Counted from the first letter of the stretch, positions 12,830 to 27,631 are shown. The stretch is 64,000 nucleotides of DNA from Mesaphorura yosii (GCA_009869945.1 WIXG01000018.1:372001-436000), one strand, 5' to 3'. Numbers and translations are program-made. Notes: a model not told the origin generated them from the letters alone.

Positions 12830-14665
12830 ATGGCTCCATATCAGAAGTTCGCAAACTTATTTCTTATCTTACTTGCCTTTTGTGCTGGAGTTCCAGGTAA
12901 ACTTAATCTTAGCGGGGTCTTTTGAACTGTGTCGTTGATTTTGTATTTGTTCGCAGGATCAAATGGGAACGTTCATGAGAAGAAATTGCTGTCAGCATTG
13001 TTTTCCAAGTACAAAAATGAATTGCGCCCAGTGTATTACCCACAAGATACGCTTAAAGTTCAGCTTGGAGCTGCTCTAATCCACCTGCAAGATTTGGTAC
13101 GTTTGCTGGAAAAATCAAGGCTCGTGTTGATTTTGATCATGACATAAAGTCCTGAAGCTCCAATAAATATGTTTGTCGGTTTCAGTGTGTGAAGGACCAA
13201 CACATGACGGTAACCGTATGGATTCGACTGGTAAATTAACCAAATTAGGCATTGAGATTAACTAATCCCCATCAAAGTTCCTTAAACGAAGGTTTGGAAG
13301 GACGCCTCCCTGAAATGGGACCAAGCTCAGTTTGGAAATATTTCACTTTTGCGAGTCCGACCATCGATGGTTTGGGTTCCAGATTTGAGAGTTGAAAACA
13401 CGTACGACATAACACAATTTTATCTCATGTTAAAAATTTAAGACTGTACGGAAAAACTGTGCTTCTCACATCTCTGGATTACAGAGCAGACGATCAATAC
13501 AAAATTCCTAAACGGACACACGTTTTGATTTATCCCAGCGGCGAAGTTCTGTGGGTTCCGCCCGCAATGTTCAAGGTTTCCTACTCACAGATAGAGTTGA
13601 CTTTCCGCTTTTAATGATTCCTCAGGTGTAAAACTTTTCAGGTGAAATGCATAGCGGATAGCACTTACTTCCCGTTTGACCAGCAGACTTGTACCCTAAA
13701 ATTTTCATCAGCGTCTTACAATGGACGGGAATTAAGTTTCTCGTTTTACAACGACAAGCCGTTCATCGATCTAGCCGATTATTGGAAGAGCGGTATGTCA
13801 ATTTGGCAGAAAAACAGAAGCCATTTTCTGATCTATGAAATTTTCTCCTTAGATCAATGGTCGGTCGTCGAAGTGCCTGGCGTCATCAACGTATATCAGT
13901 CAACTACCGAAGTTTACACGATAGAAGACATCACTTTCTATTTCACATTCAGACGGAAGCTGATTAACTATGTCATCACGTTGTTGCTGCTGAGCATATT
14001 ACTGGCGGTCATAACGGTCCTCCCATTCATACTCCCAGACGAGAAGTCTGAGAAACTCATCCTCGAACTGGGCAGTTTGGTTGGAGCTCTGATTATTCTG
14101 ATGCATGTGCGAACGGTTGTTACAAATGCACACAGGGCAATAATCTGTAAATATCTGCTGACAATTGTGGCCCTGAATCTGGTATCGATTGTGTTCACTG
14201 TGGGAGCAATTTATTTCAATGTAACTCACAAACCCATGCCGAGATTGCTGCAAAATTATGTCCTGCGCTATCTGAGTGTAAGCGACTGCTAATTCAATGG
14301 CCCAAACAACTCAACCTTCAGATTCTTGATATAACCTTTGTATAACTAATTGCATGATTCAATTTTAGCGAGTTTTCATTTGGCGCAAAAGAAGTCCAAA
14401 ACCACAGACAGCACCACCGTCAGCCATTGAGGACGCGTCGGCAGTGGAATTAAACGCGGCAGCATCAGACAAGAGACCGGACGGAGATACCACGACTTCG
14501 GGAACGGATGAGGAGAAATGGAAACAGCTGGCTCTGATCATGGACCGAAGCCTGTTCGTCATCTACTTGTTGATCATTCTAATTTCCACCATCGTGTTGC
14601 TCTCCTACAACCGGACCCTTCGGTCCGATCAGGAAGACGCCGTAATTCAAAAGAACACAGGATGA
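12830..14665 (+). CDS. Divergent nicotinic acetylcholine receptor-like subunit
   Basis: Cys-loop ligand-gated channel subunit of 441 residues. Exons: 12830-12896, 12957-13096, 13186-13230, 13292-13401, 13485-13575, 13642-13792, 13853-14277, 14369-14665. The ATG at 12830 opens a clear signal peptide (hydrophobic core FANLFLILLAF). The ligand-binding domain has WVPDLRV, YPSGEVLWVPPAM and a Cys-loop at residues 154-168 ending YFPFDQQTC. Loop C (YQSTTEVYTIEDITF) lacks vicinal cysteines, so it is non-alpha. Three exons have exactly the lengths of their beta1 counterparts (45, 110 and 91 bases), which supports common origin by tandem duplication. The pore is unusual: after SEK, TM2 reads LILELGSLVGALIIL. 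The TM3-TM4 loop is short. It resembles the fast-evolving accessory beta subunits of arthropods; I cannot assign an orthologue. Confidence 0.87.
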
Positions 14666-16405
14666 ATCCAAGAATCAACGTGTTTCAGCTCTCAATGCAA
14701 ACGCGTGATGGACAACAGCGTTAAATAATAATTATTATTACCTAACTTCAGCGTAAAGTGTTCAAAACTTGTAATTAAAATGTGCCGATCACGGTTTCCT
14801 TTGACGGCTCTCATCATTTTGTTTTGCGCTAGAATACAACCGCAGACTTTCCATGAAACTGTGCATTGTTGCTACACCACCTTGGCAAGCTGAGCAGAGG
14901 TATAAAACTTTTTCAATTCAAAAATAGGTTTATCCAAAACTTTTCCAATATTCGTAATATTCGAGCGTGAACTTACTGTGGGACTGCGTTAAGAAGGTGA
15001 TGAATTATTTTCACTTTAGCATTTCAGCGTACCGTAAAGTGGAAGATGTCATTCGTCTAGCTTACTCTAATCTGAGAACAGAATGTCAGAGTTTATTCGG
15101 GAAGTTTCTCCCGGCGACATGTCGGGGTGTCCTGCTCTCCGCTCTCATCATGTACTGCATGTCGCGTGTTATGCAGAATGTCAGACAGAAACAAAGAGAA
15201 GGGAACCCTTTATGAAATATTCAATGACAAGAATGAGATTTGTGATGCAGCTGTGAGAGTAGGAGTCTTAACTGTCTTTGGTGAGGACGTTTAGCGAAAG
15301 CAAAATCGAAGCACAGATTAACTTGGGGCTATAAACTAATGAAGTAGGCCAGACATTTCCCTGCCGCAATGCCTATCCTCCTGGTTGTAATATTGTTATA
15401 TTGAAACCGTTGAACCGTGCAAAGTTCTAACGAAAGTTGTCCTGCCCCTCTCCCTCGTACCTAAATACTACAGAGTGGGCTCCAAGACACTCAAAACCAA
15501 GCAATATTTGATGCTGGCGACACGGAAAGGGAAGGGAAATTCTGTCATACAATTTTTCAGTTCACCAAACTCTTGAAAGGAAAACAGGCCTGTACGCAAA
15601 TGGGGCACAGAGTGTTTTAGAGTTTAGCTTAGCAGAACCAAGCAGAAGAGAAAGCTGAAAGTGGGATACGACGGATGCTGTGATCTCGGCCAGCAGCTTT
15701 TGCACAGGAAAATCGATTTGGGTATTATGCTCTGCAAAATAGTGTTACTTTGCTCACGAACTCACGATACAATGTTGTATTCGTACTACGCATTTCGCAA
15801 TTCGTTCGTCCCACAACACCTTAAAAGAGAAAGTCCACGGACTTTTTGGGCTCAGCATCCCATGCTGCGTGCGGGAAGCTGAAGCTAACTAGGCATGTCC
15901 CACTCCTGGCTGGTTCCTGGCGCAGGCTGATCCTGGTTCGCTGTGAAACGAGAGCTCTGCTTGCGAACGCGATCCGTGTGCTCCGCTTCCGATTTGGATT
16001 TCACACAAAGAATGGTGAAAGAGGAAACGGTTGGTTAGTAGGCCAGGAAGGCTCGTACGTGGCGGAGGAAGGAAGTGGTGAGAGTGATATGTGCTTGTAC
16101 TTAGTTGTACCACGTCGTGCTTTGTGATCTTTCCAGCAAACAGCAGCAATAATATCACGTCACAGAGTCAACGTTCATTATAAATTAACGCGTTCAGCTT
16201 TCATTCATTGTGACAACGGCAATGAGAGCACACATCGTACGGTAGAAAATGTAGGTTACCAAACTTCTTCCAATCTTTGCACAATCAAAAGACAACCACT
16301 TCAAAGTACTTATTTTTGATTGGTCACGTGAATCTTTCATATCAGTTACGGCCTATAACGTCTTGTTTGATTATTGAAGCTGTCGAAATGTCTGCTTTAA
16401 ACTAG
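14666..16405. other. Intergenic region with one doubtful small ORF
   Basis: No recognised gene. The best open frame is 15000-15215 (+): 71 residues from an ATG, with one hydrophobic segment (GVLLSALIMYCMSRVM) and a basic tail. A plausible splice acceptor (TTTCAG) sits inside it, so it could instead be a terminal exon. I recognise no family. The other open frames here overlap one another on both strands and look like noise. Confidence 0.3.
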
Positions 16406-16528
16406 CTCAACGATTGCAATTTCGGGTGGGAGCCGAGAATTGACTCTCAACATGATTCGATTTACTGGCCGAGGGTTAGCCAATCATATCAAATAAGGAA
16501 CGAGGAGCCGAATTTCTTACCAATTCTA

Positions 16529-17389
16529 ATGAACGAATCTTCTCTTCCTGTGCATATTTCAAGGTTTATGACGGGCTGGGCAGGGCTGGGCATGATTGGG
16601 CTGATTCTGATCACCGTAATTGTAAGTACCAAATGTAATTGAAAGCGTATCACTCAATCTTAGTCGGAAGTCGCAATCATTCCATTCTCGTGAAGTAGTA
16701 GTCCGCCGAGTTCACCCACTGAATTAAGATTTTAGAGAACGCATAACTTTTTGCAACATAGAAACCTCACTGATAGATACGGTGAGATGCGTGTGTTCCC
16801 TTTACTGACATTTTGGATAGTATAAATTAAATGGGAACATTATAATTGCGGAAAGCACGCGAGTTTCCCGTTCTCACGCAAAGTCGCCATTATTGTAAAA
16901 GAGAACTTCACGTTCTCAGTGCTATTCCTTCCGTATCCTCCGCAAATTACTGACCAATGTTAATTATTTTGACTCGCTTCAGCTTTGCATTTGCTGCTGG
17001 TGCATCGGCTTAATTTATAATCGTCGTCATCCAAGACCTCGTCGCGGAGAAATAACCACGGAAGGAGAGCTGCCTGTGTTGATAGCTGAGCGCCATAGTC
17101 CTAAGTTTATTCAGATTCTCAATGAAGCGCACGAAGTGGAACGGAGACGCTCAACTTGCTACGGTCCGAACGTTCCTTCAGAAGGTAAGTTTCACTCGTC
17201 TGCATTCATTCAACTCAGGTGATATCATTTTGCTATCGGTTTTTAGTAATAAATCCGGCAATAGAGACCGCTCTCGCGAATCCTGTCGTCGACGACGACC
17301 GCGTCTGCCCGTATCCACCCAGCCCGAACGATCCGATGGCCGATCACTCGAAATACGTACCAATGCCTACTCCGATGCCCATGTTGTGA
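16529..17389 (+). CDS. Small single-pass membrane protein with a Cys-rich juxtamembrane segment
   Basis: I do not recognise the family. Exons: 16529-16621, 16983-17184, 17247-17389; the product from this ATG is 145 residues. One membrane helix (MTGWAGLGMIGLILITVI) straddles the first intron. It is followed by LCICCWCIGLIYNRR, with four cysteines in six residues, then a basic turn that suggests the tail is cytoplasmic. The tail ends in a proline-rich segment (CPYPPSPNDP and PMPTPMPML). The frame is open upstream to 16406, where ...CTAG could be an acceptor, so a longer extracellular N-terminus with further upstream exons and a signal peptide is possible. Shisa-like and other proline-tailed adaptor proteins have this general layout, but I see no signature that decides it. 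Confidence 0.6.
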
Positions 17390-18221
17390 TTGCCTCACCT
17401 GGCTTGCGTGTTTCATACTTCTTTCTACACAACTGGATGTGTAGTTTCTACAAAAGACAGCATGAATGTCATGCTTAACCAAACTACTAAACACGGTCTA
17501 TTGAGTAACTGCGTCAACGTGTATTCTGGTGATACCACAAACGGAACAAGAAAAGACATCTTCATCTTCTTTGCTGAATTGCATTTCACTTTAAGATCTA
17601 GATTTAGAACCTTAAGCAATTTATCATCGTACCTTACCTTCCTTTACTGAATCCTCACAAATCGACAATGAGATCAATGAATGGACCCTGACAAACCTCG
17701 TAGCTCGTAGAACCACAAAAGTGTTACACAACCTTTGTCAAGTTTAATGGTACATTATTTATACAGAACATGTCATATTAACATTTCCCTTTAGAAAGTA
17801 GCACCTTTACTATTGCAATGGGCTACGCGAATGTTAGATTTCTTGAACCAATCCTCTTAAATATCACAAAACCCATGCCCAAGTTAGTATGATACTCAAG
17901 AATGACTACGAGATTAATTTGAATGACACTTCTAACATGAGCTTTATTAACTTCCTACTAGCGATAGCCTAACCAACCAACCAACTCAACTATACATATA
18001 CTCACCATAAAGACAAAACTGGCCAAGTCTTCTTGAATGTGTCAAATATTTGTAACTTCTAGGAGTACATACTTGTATACTATTTGTGTTTATGGAGTAA
18101 TTCTAATCAACCTCTGCCTCAACCATTACTTAAATTATAGCTGGCTATAATATTAAAGCAAGTATCTTGTATTAAACTCTGGTGCAGTTCAAAATGACTT
18201 GAATTAAAGGGTGCGTGTATT
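17390..18221. other. Convergent 3' flanks
   Basis: Between the stop of the small membrane protein (+) and the stop of the kinase gene (-). AT-rich; no coding potential seen. Confidence 0.5.
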
Positions 18222-19947
18222 CTACGGCGTTCTCAGCGCATTCAAAATGTCGGTGATGCGTGGCCGAGTCGTGGGCTCCATATTCCAGCACGTGAGCATG
18301 ATATTGTACAACTTATCGCTGACTGCTTCCGGCAAACAAGCTGTCTGAGGTCGTTCAAGAATATACGTGCGTCCCTTGATAACTTGGTCCAGGACTTCGT
18401 CGTCAGTCAGACCAACGTATGGAAGCTTTCCGAGTTGTATTATCTCCCAGAGCACAACTCCGTAAGTCCAGACATTTGACGCAGTCGTTGCCTACAAATT
18501 CACATAGTTGTGTCTTGGTCCGAAATGTACAGTGCTCGATGCAAAGTTAATATGATCATACCCTGTTTGTAATGATCGTATTCATCGTGATATGCAGGCA
18601 CTCTGGCGCTAACCAACGAATTGGAATTGCTGTGTTCCCACTCCAGTAGTACTCGTCAGGGAAGCGTTGTGTTGAAAGTCCGTAGTCGCCAATCACAACT
18701 TTCCCGGCTGTATTGGCGACTAAACAATTTCTCGCTGTGAAATTGGAAAGAGCACACAAGCTTAGCATTTAGTACATAATTATCAGATTAGGGTTGCCAA
18801 CTGCGACAAACCTGCTAAATCTCCATGCACGAATCCCGCGTGCTCCATCCACTCAAGACCCTTTGCAACGTCTGGGAAAGCAGAAATCGTACATAGTTAA
18901 TTTACTGTGAAAAGTGAAATATCAAAGGCAAATATTCGAGAGTCAACAACTTGCCAGTTATCATTCGCACAAGCATCGACTGATTTTGGGTTTCCAGGCA
19001 TTTTGTTATCAAGTACTCCTTGAGAGTCCCCAATGGCCAGTACTCGAATATGAGCAAATACGGAGCTCGCTCAATGGAGTAACCCAGAAGCTTCAGAATA
19101 TTCTCATGACTTTCATCTCGGTAGAAGCGAGCTTCATCCAGAAATCTCATTTGCTCTCTATTATTTGCCTCCACTCGCAGCTCTTTTACGATGGCTGGCA
19201 CTCGGTCGTGGAAAGGATTAGCATTCCGAACTTGGGCTTTTATGACTTGGCCGAACCAGCCTCTTCCCATTTCTGCAATGTACTCAGCGTTTGTGCGGTT
19301 GAAATTTCTATTTCCGATCTCGGTTTCTGTCAAATTCAGGTAAATTGAAATTTTTGGTGAGTTCCGACAGTTTGAGGCGTTTTTCGCTCACCAAACCAGT
19401 CTTGAGTGAGCGCACTCCCCTCTTCCAATGGCACAATTGATGGAACATTTGTCTCTCGCGTTTCAACACCGGACCTGGAACCACTTATGGTTGCCACTGA
19501 TGAAAATGGCTCAAAATAAACGTGGTCGCGCCCGTTGGGAGGGTCAAATTGGGCGGCAGGAACAGGCGGGTCTGGAATGCCACACAATGCTCTATAGAAC
19601 TGAGAAAAATAACATTAAAATTTCATGTTGAGATGAATTTTGACATTCAGTTCATGAGTGGTTGTACCCTGATCCACCATGATCGCGTACAAAATGCGCA
19701 CACTACGAATCCTGTCAACAGTCCTACGGATAGAATCACAGCTTGAAGGGTATTGAGTCCACCGCCACCACTACCTAAAAACGAATATGATTAACGGAAA
19801 TTACATTGCCAATTTGAAGATTGAAGTATAGACGCCATTACTATTTGGTTCATCCGCCTGTCGAAGCAATGGGAACTGAAATTGGTCGTCGCAATTGACA
19901 CCCAAAGCCAAAATCAAAATCAAAACGCCTGCTACATGTTGTTTCAT
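18222..19947 (-). CDS. Transmembrane kinase of the LMTK/AATYK type, lacking the usual long tail
   Basis: 431 residues. Exons on the reverse strand: 19947-19842, 19774-19668, 19599-19392, 19326-18955, 18871-18812, 18734-18562, 18491-18222. A signal peptide, a very short ectodomain and one TM helix (about 50-68) lead to a juxtamembrane region and a kinase domain that begins near 156. P-loop GRGWFGQV (161-168); the lysine is in AIVK (188). The catalytic loop is HGDLAARNC (280-288), with Gly for the usual Arg, and DYG (301-303) replaces DFG. GWFG and DYG with a non-HRD loop are typical of lemur tyrosine kinases. The protein stops right after the C-lobe, whereas vertebrate LMTKs run on for hundreds of residues. 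The intron at 18872-18954 uses a GC-AG donor (GCAAGT), required by the reading phase. Kinase call firm; subfamily likely. Confidence 0.85.
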
Positions 19948-21099
19948 TGCAGGCAAGTTTAAGGTAGTGAACATTCACTCTGGAGGATCCAACGGGCTCA
20001 CCAAATTCACTAGATTTCCACTCTTTAGATTTCTAGAAGTGTGGCGTTATGCAAGGAAGGAGTGAGCTCGAAGTTTTATAAAACTCATCATCACCCTTTT
20101 GACGATGATGGCAAACACGGAAAACGCCCTTCACAGCAAAATCCAGTACAATACTAAACAAATGATAACATTTACGGCAAAACAGTAATCTTTATTATTA
20201 TTTCAAGTGTTCTGATTCAGCAGAAACAAGCCACCTCACAATTAAAAACATTTGCTACGTATCGCACATAATAATCGTTTGTCAATGTTAACTATACGAC
20301 GATCGTGATTTCTAATCAGCGAGTCAATGGATTTCATGGTCTGACTAAGTTTGTATCGATTTATACCTTATCATTTGACATGTGCAACAGTAAACGAAAT
20401 TAACACTTGTCCATAGCTCATCATGCCGCTGGCCTCAAATCAGCTATCACACGATCAATGATTTTGGGATTTTTGAGATTCGCTCATGCTCGTGCGTCAT
20501 TTGTGCCTTCGTACTATCAGTAATTTCGCTTTATCTAATTTTATCTGTAATGTGTGCAGCGCCAACGAATGCATGATGAAGAATCTAATCCAAAGTTGGC
20601 GACCAGTGGTTCACTGTCCACCAATGAGTTCTAATTCTTCTAATCCAGTACTTATCAGGCTCATCAGTGCTTTCCGAAGCTTACATCACCGTATGAGACA
20701 CGAGACACGATGCTCGACATCTTCACATTTCTCTCCCTCGCCTCGACTCGACTCATACAGTTTCAAGGCCCCTGGTATTCCGCAGTTTGCCATCTGTGTT
20801 GCACTGAGAGCTTTCAAAGTTGTTTTGATCAGCTTGTCATACAACGAACCAGTTTTTGAATGTTACGTTGTTTCCATTTGTGTTTAGTGTTTAAATCATT
20901 ACAAACTATATAATTTATCAAGAAAATGTGGTGGACACTGGACATTCATTGACACCCGCATTGTAATCCGAAATACTAATAGAAATTGTAGTCAAAATAA
21001 TCACTACATTTGTTGTGATCAATTGCATTTTAAATGGCTCAAGGTCTGCATTGCAGTTTCAAGCAAACTAAATGCTTCAAGAGGATTTTTCACTGCTGA
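19948..21099. promoter_or_regulatory. Divergent promoter region of the kinase (-) and DCAF15-like (+) genes
   Basis: About 1.15 kb between two divergently oriented start codons. TTTTATAAAA at 20074-20083 reads as a TATA-like box on either strand. It lies about 130 bases upstream of the kinase ATG, a plausible position for that gene with a short 5' UTR. The open frame at 20486-20887 resembles nothing I know and is not supported as coding. Confidence 0.35.
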
Positions 21100-24000
21100 A
21101 TGCGAATTATGTATAACAGAAGAATTGGATATCGTAACCACATTGTCGTAAACCTACTTGACAGAGAGGTATTGATATCGCAAATTGTTATTCGGTATAA
21201 AAATCTCGCCAACTTCGTTAATTTTGGTTTAACTTCTCTCAGCTAAACGGACAAGCTCTTCATGTTTCCAACGGATGGACGGAACATGACATTTTAAACA
21301 GCAATGCCTACAATGGACCATTTGGCAAGTCACCACCTGACAGACTTCGGATGCCAATCGATTCAGTCGTCCCCAAATATGCATTGGAAGCAGGGTAAGC
21401 GAGTGAATTTAGTCTCCCTAATCGAATGTCATAGTATAGTAACAAAAATTAAGGTAGTTTTGCTTAATATATCGCAGGAACATTTTCATGGGATTTACGC
21501 AGTGTGGTAGATATCTGTTGTCATATACTACCCGACCGAATGATTCTGGGTTATGGCATATTCGCCTTGGGGATTTGACCTTCATTTATAAACTTAATTT
21601 TTGGTTGTTCGTACCATACAAGCAAGCGAGGGAAGTTTATACTGTCAATTTATTTGAGAACCAAACCATTCCACATGACAATTTGCTCATTGAGATCGCT
21701 CAGTGGCCTCATGATAGCCGAAGGCTCCTAGTAACAGGAAGAAGGTATGCCATTCTGACATAACTATTTTCAACTTATGATTGTCACCGTCTGGGCCATC
21801 CTTTTGATTGCAGTCTGAATCCGACAAACCCTTGCTCAAATGATTCACTAGTTTATGTCACTATTACTACTACTCCTGACGCTAAGCCATGTGCAGAGTG
21901 TAAATATGAGCCTCCGGATGATGGAGATGAAGGTAAGTTACAAGTTACAGCGTCCATTGCAATCACCAAACTGACACTGAATTTCCTTTCTGAAATGATA
22001 CTTTGACTTTCATTTTTTGCAGAGTATACTGAGGCTTCCACCCTCAGGAAGACTTGTTTGCTACATGGTTTAACTGTCCATTTGGCGTACGACCAAGTTC
22101 AACCATATCCACTTTTTAAGCCCCATATACAATTGAAGTGCAAGAATTCGGTCCTATTCAACTCTGGAAACATATTTCACATGTTTACGGTTGTATCTGT
22201 GCCACCGCATGAAGAGTCACCTTTCAACCATGAGCTCCTAAATCCTCCAAGACGTCTTACGAAGAGCAAGGGACGTAAAAGGCACCTACGCTGCGACTTT
22301 TGGTTCAGAAGTGACCCTGCAAAACCTACCTCTGTTAATTTAGCAACTATTATCAAAAATTGCTCAAGCACATTGGCTTTGAGAAAGGAATTGAACCGGT
22401 TTATCAAGAACGCAAAATTCTTACCGATTGAAGAACACGATCATGTATTGGATATCAAGCAGCAAACGCAATTCCTATCTAGTCTTTCAACAAATTCCCA
22501 AAGTCTTAATTTCCCCACACGAAGACTATCGGCAAGTTCATGTGACTCCGAAGTGTCAACTGGGGAATTTCGTGCGCAACTTGTTCCAGAACAGACCTCA
22601 TCTGCCTCGACATCGCTGACTTGGTCATGGTCTAAAGAGTCTAACGTTTCAAGCGAGCAGACACCCATCCACGAAGCGCCCCTACCGGAACACACGAAAA
22701 TGCTACCACCTCAGGAAAGGAAATTCTTCAAAGGCCTACGAAAAGTTCGGCGAAAGCCGCACGTAACTTCTCAGGAAAGAGAAGCCATATTCTCAAAGGA
22801 AGAATCATTGTCATCTAACAAGGCAGTATTTGATGTGTTTGAAGTGACTACTGAAGAGATACCGATTGACAGAAGCTTTTCTTCGTTTCGGAAGAGAAAA
22901 TTGGCTGAGAAAAAGTATGAGTTCTCTGACGAACCGAGCGATGACCAAGCGACAGCAGCAAATGACAACAATATGATTGTCAGACGCAGATCCATGAGAA
23001 GACGTCCAGCGACCAACAGCATTAACGTCTGTGTGGATGAGAACTCCATCAGCTCAAGTTGCGGGAGCACTCAGTCAAGCCCAAGGTACGACACAAATAG
23101 CAGTTTCCAACCTGGGGGCGCTAGTCCTAGACTTGTTCCATCCCCTGCCTTGTCGCCCAGTTGCAACTCCTCTGCTGAGATTCTGAGACCCATCACGAAT
23201 ACAGCATCGAATTTCCTCGGAATGGCTAATTCATCGATCGAAATGCCAAAATTAAAAGAGGAAGAGGAGGTTCCGGAGGTTGATGCAAGCAAAGAAAGCG
23301 TGCTTTCTGAAATTGCGGTTAAGAGATCAACTCGAAGTAGCTACAAGGAATCTACAAGCACAAATGCGAAGCCGACATTTAGTTCCTACTTAAATTGTGT
23401 TGCAAAAGTATTACGGTGTTACGCTGAGACGGACGAAGCAGAAGACAACTTATCCGTACGAACAGATACTGATGACGAATATAAACAGACATTGCCGTTT
23501 CCAATTGCGTTGGCGTTAAATGTTCATGGAAGAGAGAACCAGCAATTGGCAATGTTGAGTAATAGTAAGGCTCGATTCTGTCCCACAACCAGAATTGAAA
23601 TCCTTCAACGATCTTTGGATATTGAAATTTTGTGCAACGAGGTTTCTACCATGATATGTCTGGCGAACGGAAAATACTTTTGCTGCTGTTTCGATTACGA
23701 CGTCGCTGTTATTGATGTAAGATACCTGTGTTCACAACAAATCTGAAATCAAATGTGCCGAAGAATTCTTTATGTAAATCAGATGATCCACTCTATCTTT
23801 TAGATCGAGCCGGTGAATGGTACGGTAACCTCTTTGGCAGTTGTGTTGTTCTCCGCTACAAATCTGAAGCGATTTCAACAAGAGAGGTATTTAAACGTGT
23901 TTCCAATTTTGCTCATAAATAGAAAAAATCTTAATTTTGTAATATTTTGTCAGATATTCGACGTACAACTACGACATGCCATCAATTCCAGGCATACCCG

Positions 24001-24505
24001 ATCCCCGAAAGAAGTACGAAGCTATTTTTTCATTTTCGTGGAATCCAGTGGAAGAATCTGCGCGAGTACTTTACATGGGCAATTTAGTTGAGCTGCAGTC
24101 AATACCAGAGCAATGGAATCCGACCAAGTACATAATTCCACACATTTCATCACTCCTAAATCCCAATGAACCTGTTCAAATGACTCTTCGAAACGACATG
24201 GCAGTGACTGATTGTAAGATTTTCACTGGCTTAGAGGCAGGACAATGAATTTATAAACTGAACTTTTGTCTTCTCCAGCTCAATCATTGTACCAGCTACA
24301 AGACTTCGATGGCATCATTACATTGTACCGACACGAAACATTGCATGAAAGATTGAGACGACAAAAAGTTGAGGCAAAACACCGGAAGAGAAGTTTGAAG
24401 AGCTGTAATCCAGCGTCAACCAGTGGAAGTGAACGCGAAGATGTTTCAAGTCTGAACCTAAGTTGTATCAGCGACAGCAGTTTGGACTCCAGCGACATGG
24501 TTTAA
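21100..24505 (+). CDS. DCAF15: DCAF15-like substrate receptor of CUL4-DDB1 E3 ligase
   Basis: 956 residues. Exons: 21100-21168, 21243-21394, 21478-21744, 21814-21932, 22023-23716, 23804-23886, 23954-24213, 24279-24505; TGA lies directly before the ATG. In humans DCAF15 recruits proteins to CUL4-DDB1 for ubiquitination and is the target of aryl-sulfonamide degraders. The N-terminal helix (RNHIVVNLLDRE) fits the DDB1-binding region, and NIFMGFTQCGRYLLSYT is the family hallmark. A zinc site is visible as C189-x2-C192 with C214-x2-H217, like the human CxxC and CxxH pair. The C-terminal half has LPFPIALALNVHGRE and CCFDYDVAVIDV, matching the human LPFVVTDLRGR and FSDYDIVILEV. A large Ser/Thr/charged insertion (about 260-560) and a Ser-rich C-terminal extension make it much longer than human DCAF15 (600 residues). 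Confidence 0.9.
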
Positions 24506-24723
24506 ACTGCCTGACTGATAGCGAAATGCTCTTTTTGTCCAAACTCAACAATTCTGTGATCCCTGTAATAAGGTCAACTATTTAAGCGACTGAGTGAGAA
24601 GACACGTTATATTATGCCTTTCTATAATTATCGAAGTAGTGGTAAGGGCTTAAGGGCACGACGCTATAATACTCGAAATTAGTTGTATCTGTACTCGGTG
24701 AAGTCGGTCTATTGTTTAAAAGC

Positions 24724-24729
24724 AATAAA
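24724..24729 (+). terminator. Polyadenylation signal of the DCAF15-like gene
   Basis: AATAAA 219 bases after the stop. The rest of the gap to the esterase start at 25117 shows no recognisable gene. Confidence 0.5.
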
Positions 24730-25116
24730 TGAGAAATTGTTTACTTTACACCATAAACATACTTCCTCACCTAAAATGCTTTGAAATCTTTGCATTTTCA
24801 CGTGGGTGACTTCAGATTTGCAACGTTATGCATTATTCTCTTCAATCTCTGAGCGGAGCGTGTCAAGAGTCAAACTCCAGGCAGCAAAAAACAGTACATC
24901 TTCAGTTAACAAAGCGGCGAGTCACGATGAGTATGTATTGAATGCGAAGCACCTTTGGACATTGGACATGATAACCTTGAAAACAGATGATAGAATCGAT
25001 AACTGGCATGCGTGTCAATTTCAAACCTGAACGGTCCGAACCCACAAACGGTAGGATTCAGTGTTTATTTTGTCATTGAGCAAGCTGGAAGCAACTAACA
25101 ATTCGTCGCACGCACA

Positions 25117-27536
<2,420 letters not shown>

Positions 27537-27631
27537 TAATTCTAATCACTGCCTTAGAACTGACATTGCATGTAATGTTCCATTCTTGCTATTTAACACA
27601 TGTGTAAGTAAGTTCTAGCCAGCACCAAGTC

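Noticed and set aside
20486-20887. 134-codon forward frame upstream of the DCAF15-like gene
   Set aside because: A better first exon (21100-21168) with ATG, phase and DDB1-helix similarity exists; this frame resembles nothing and sits in the divergent promoter region.
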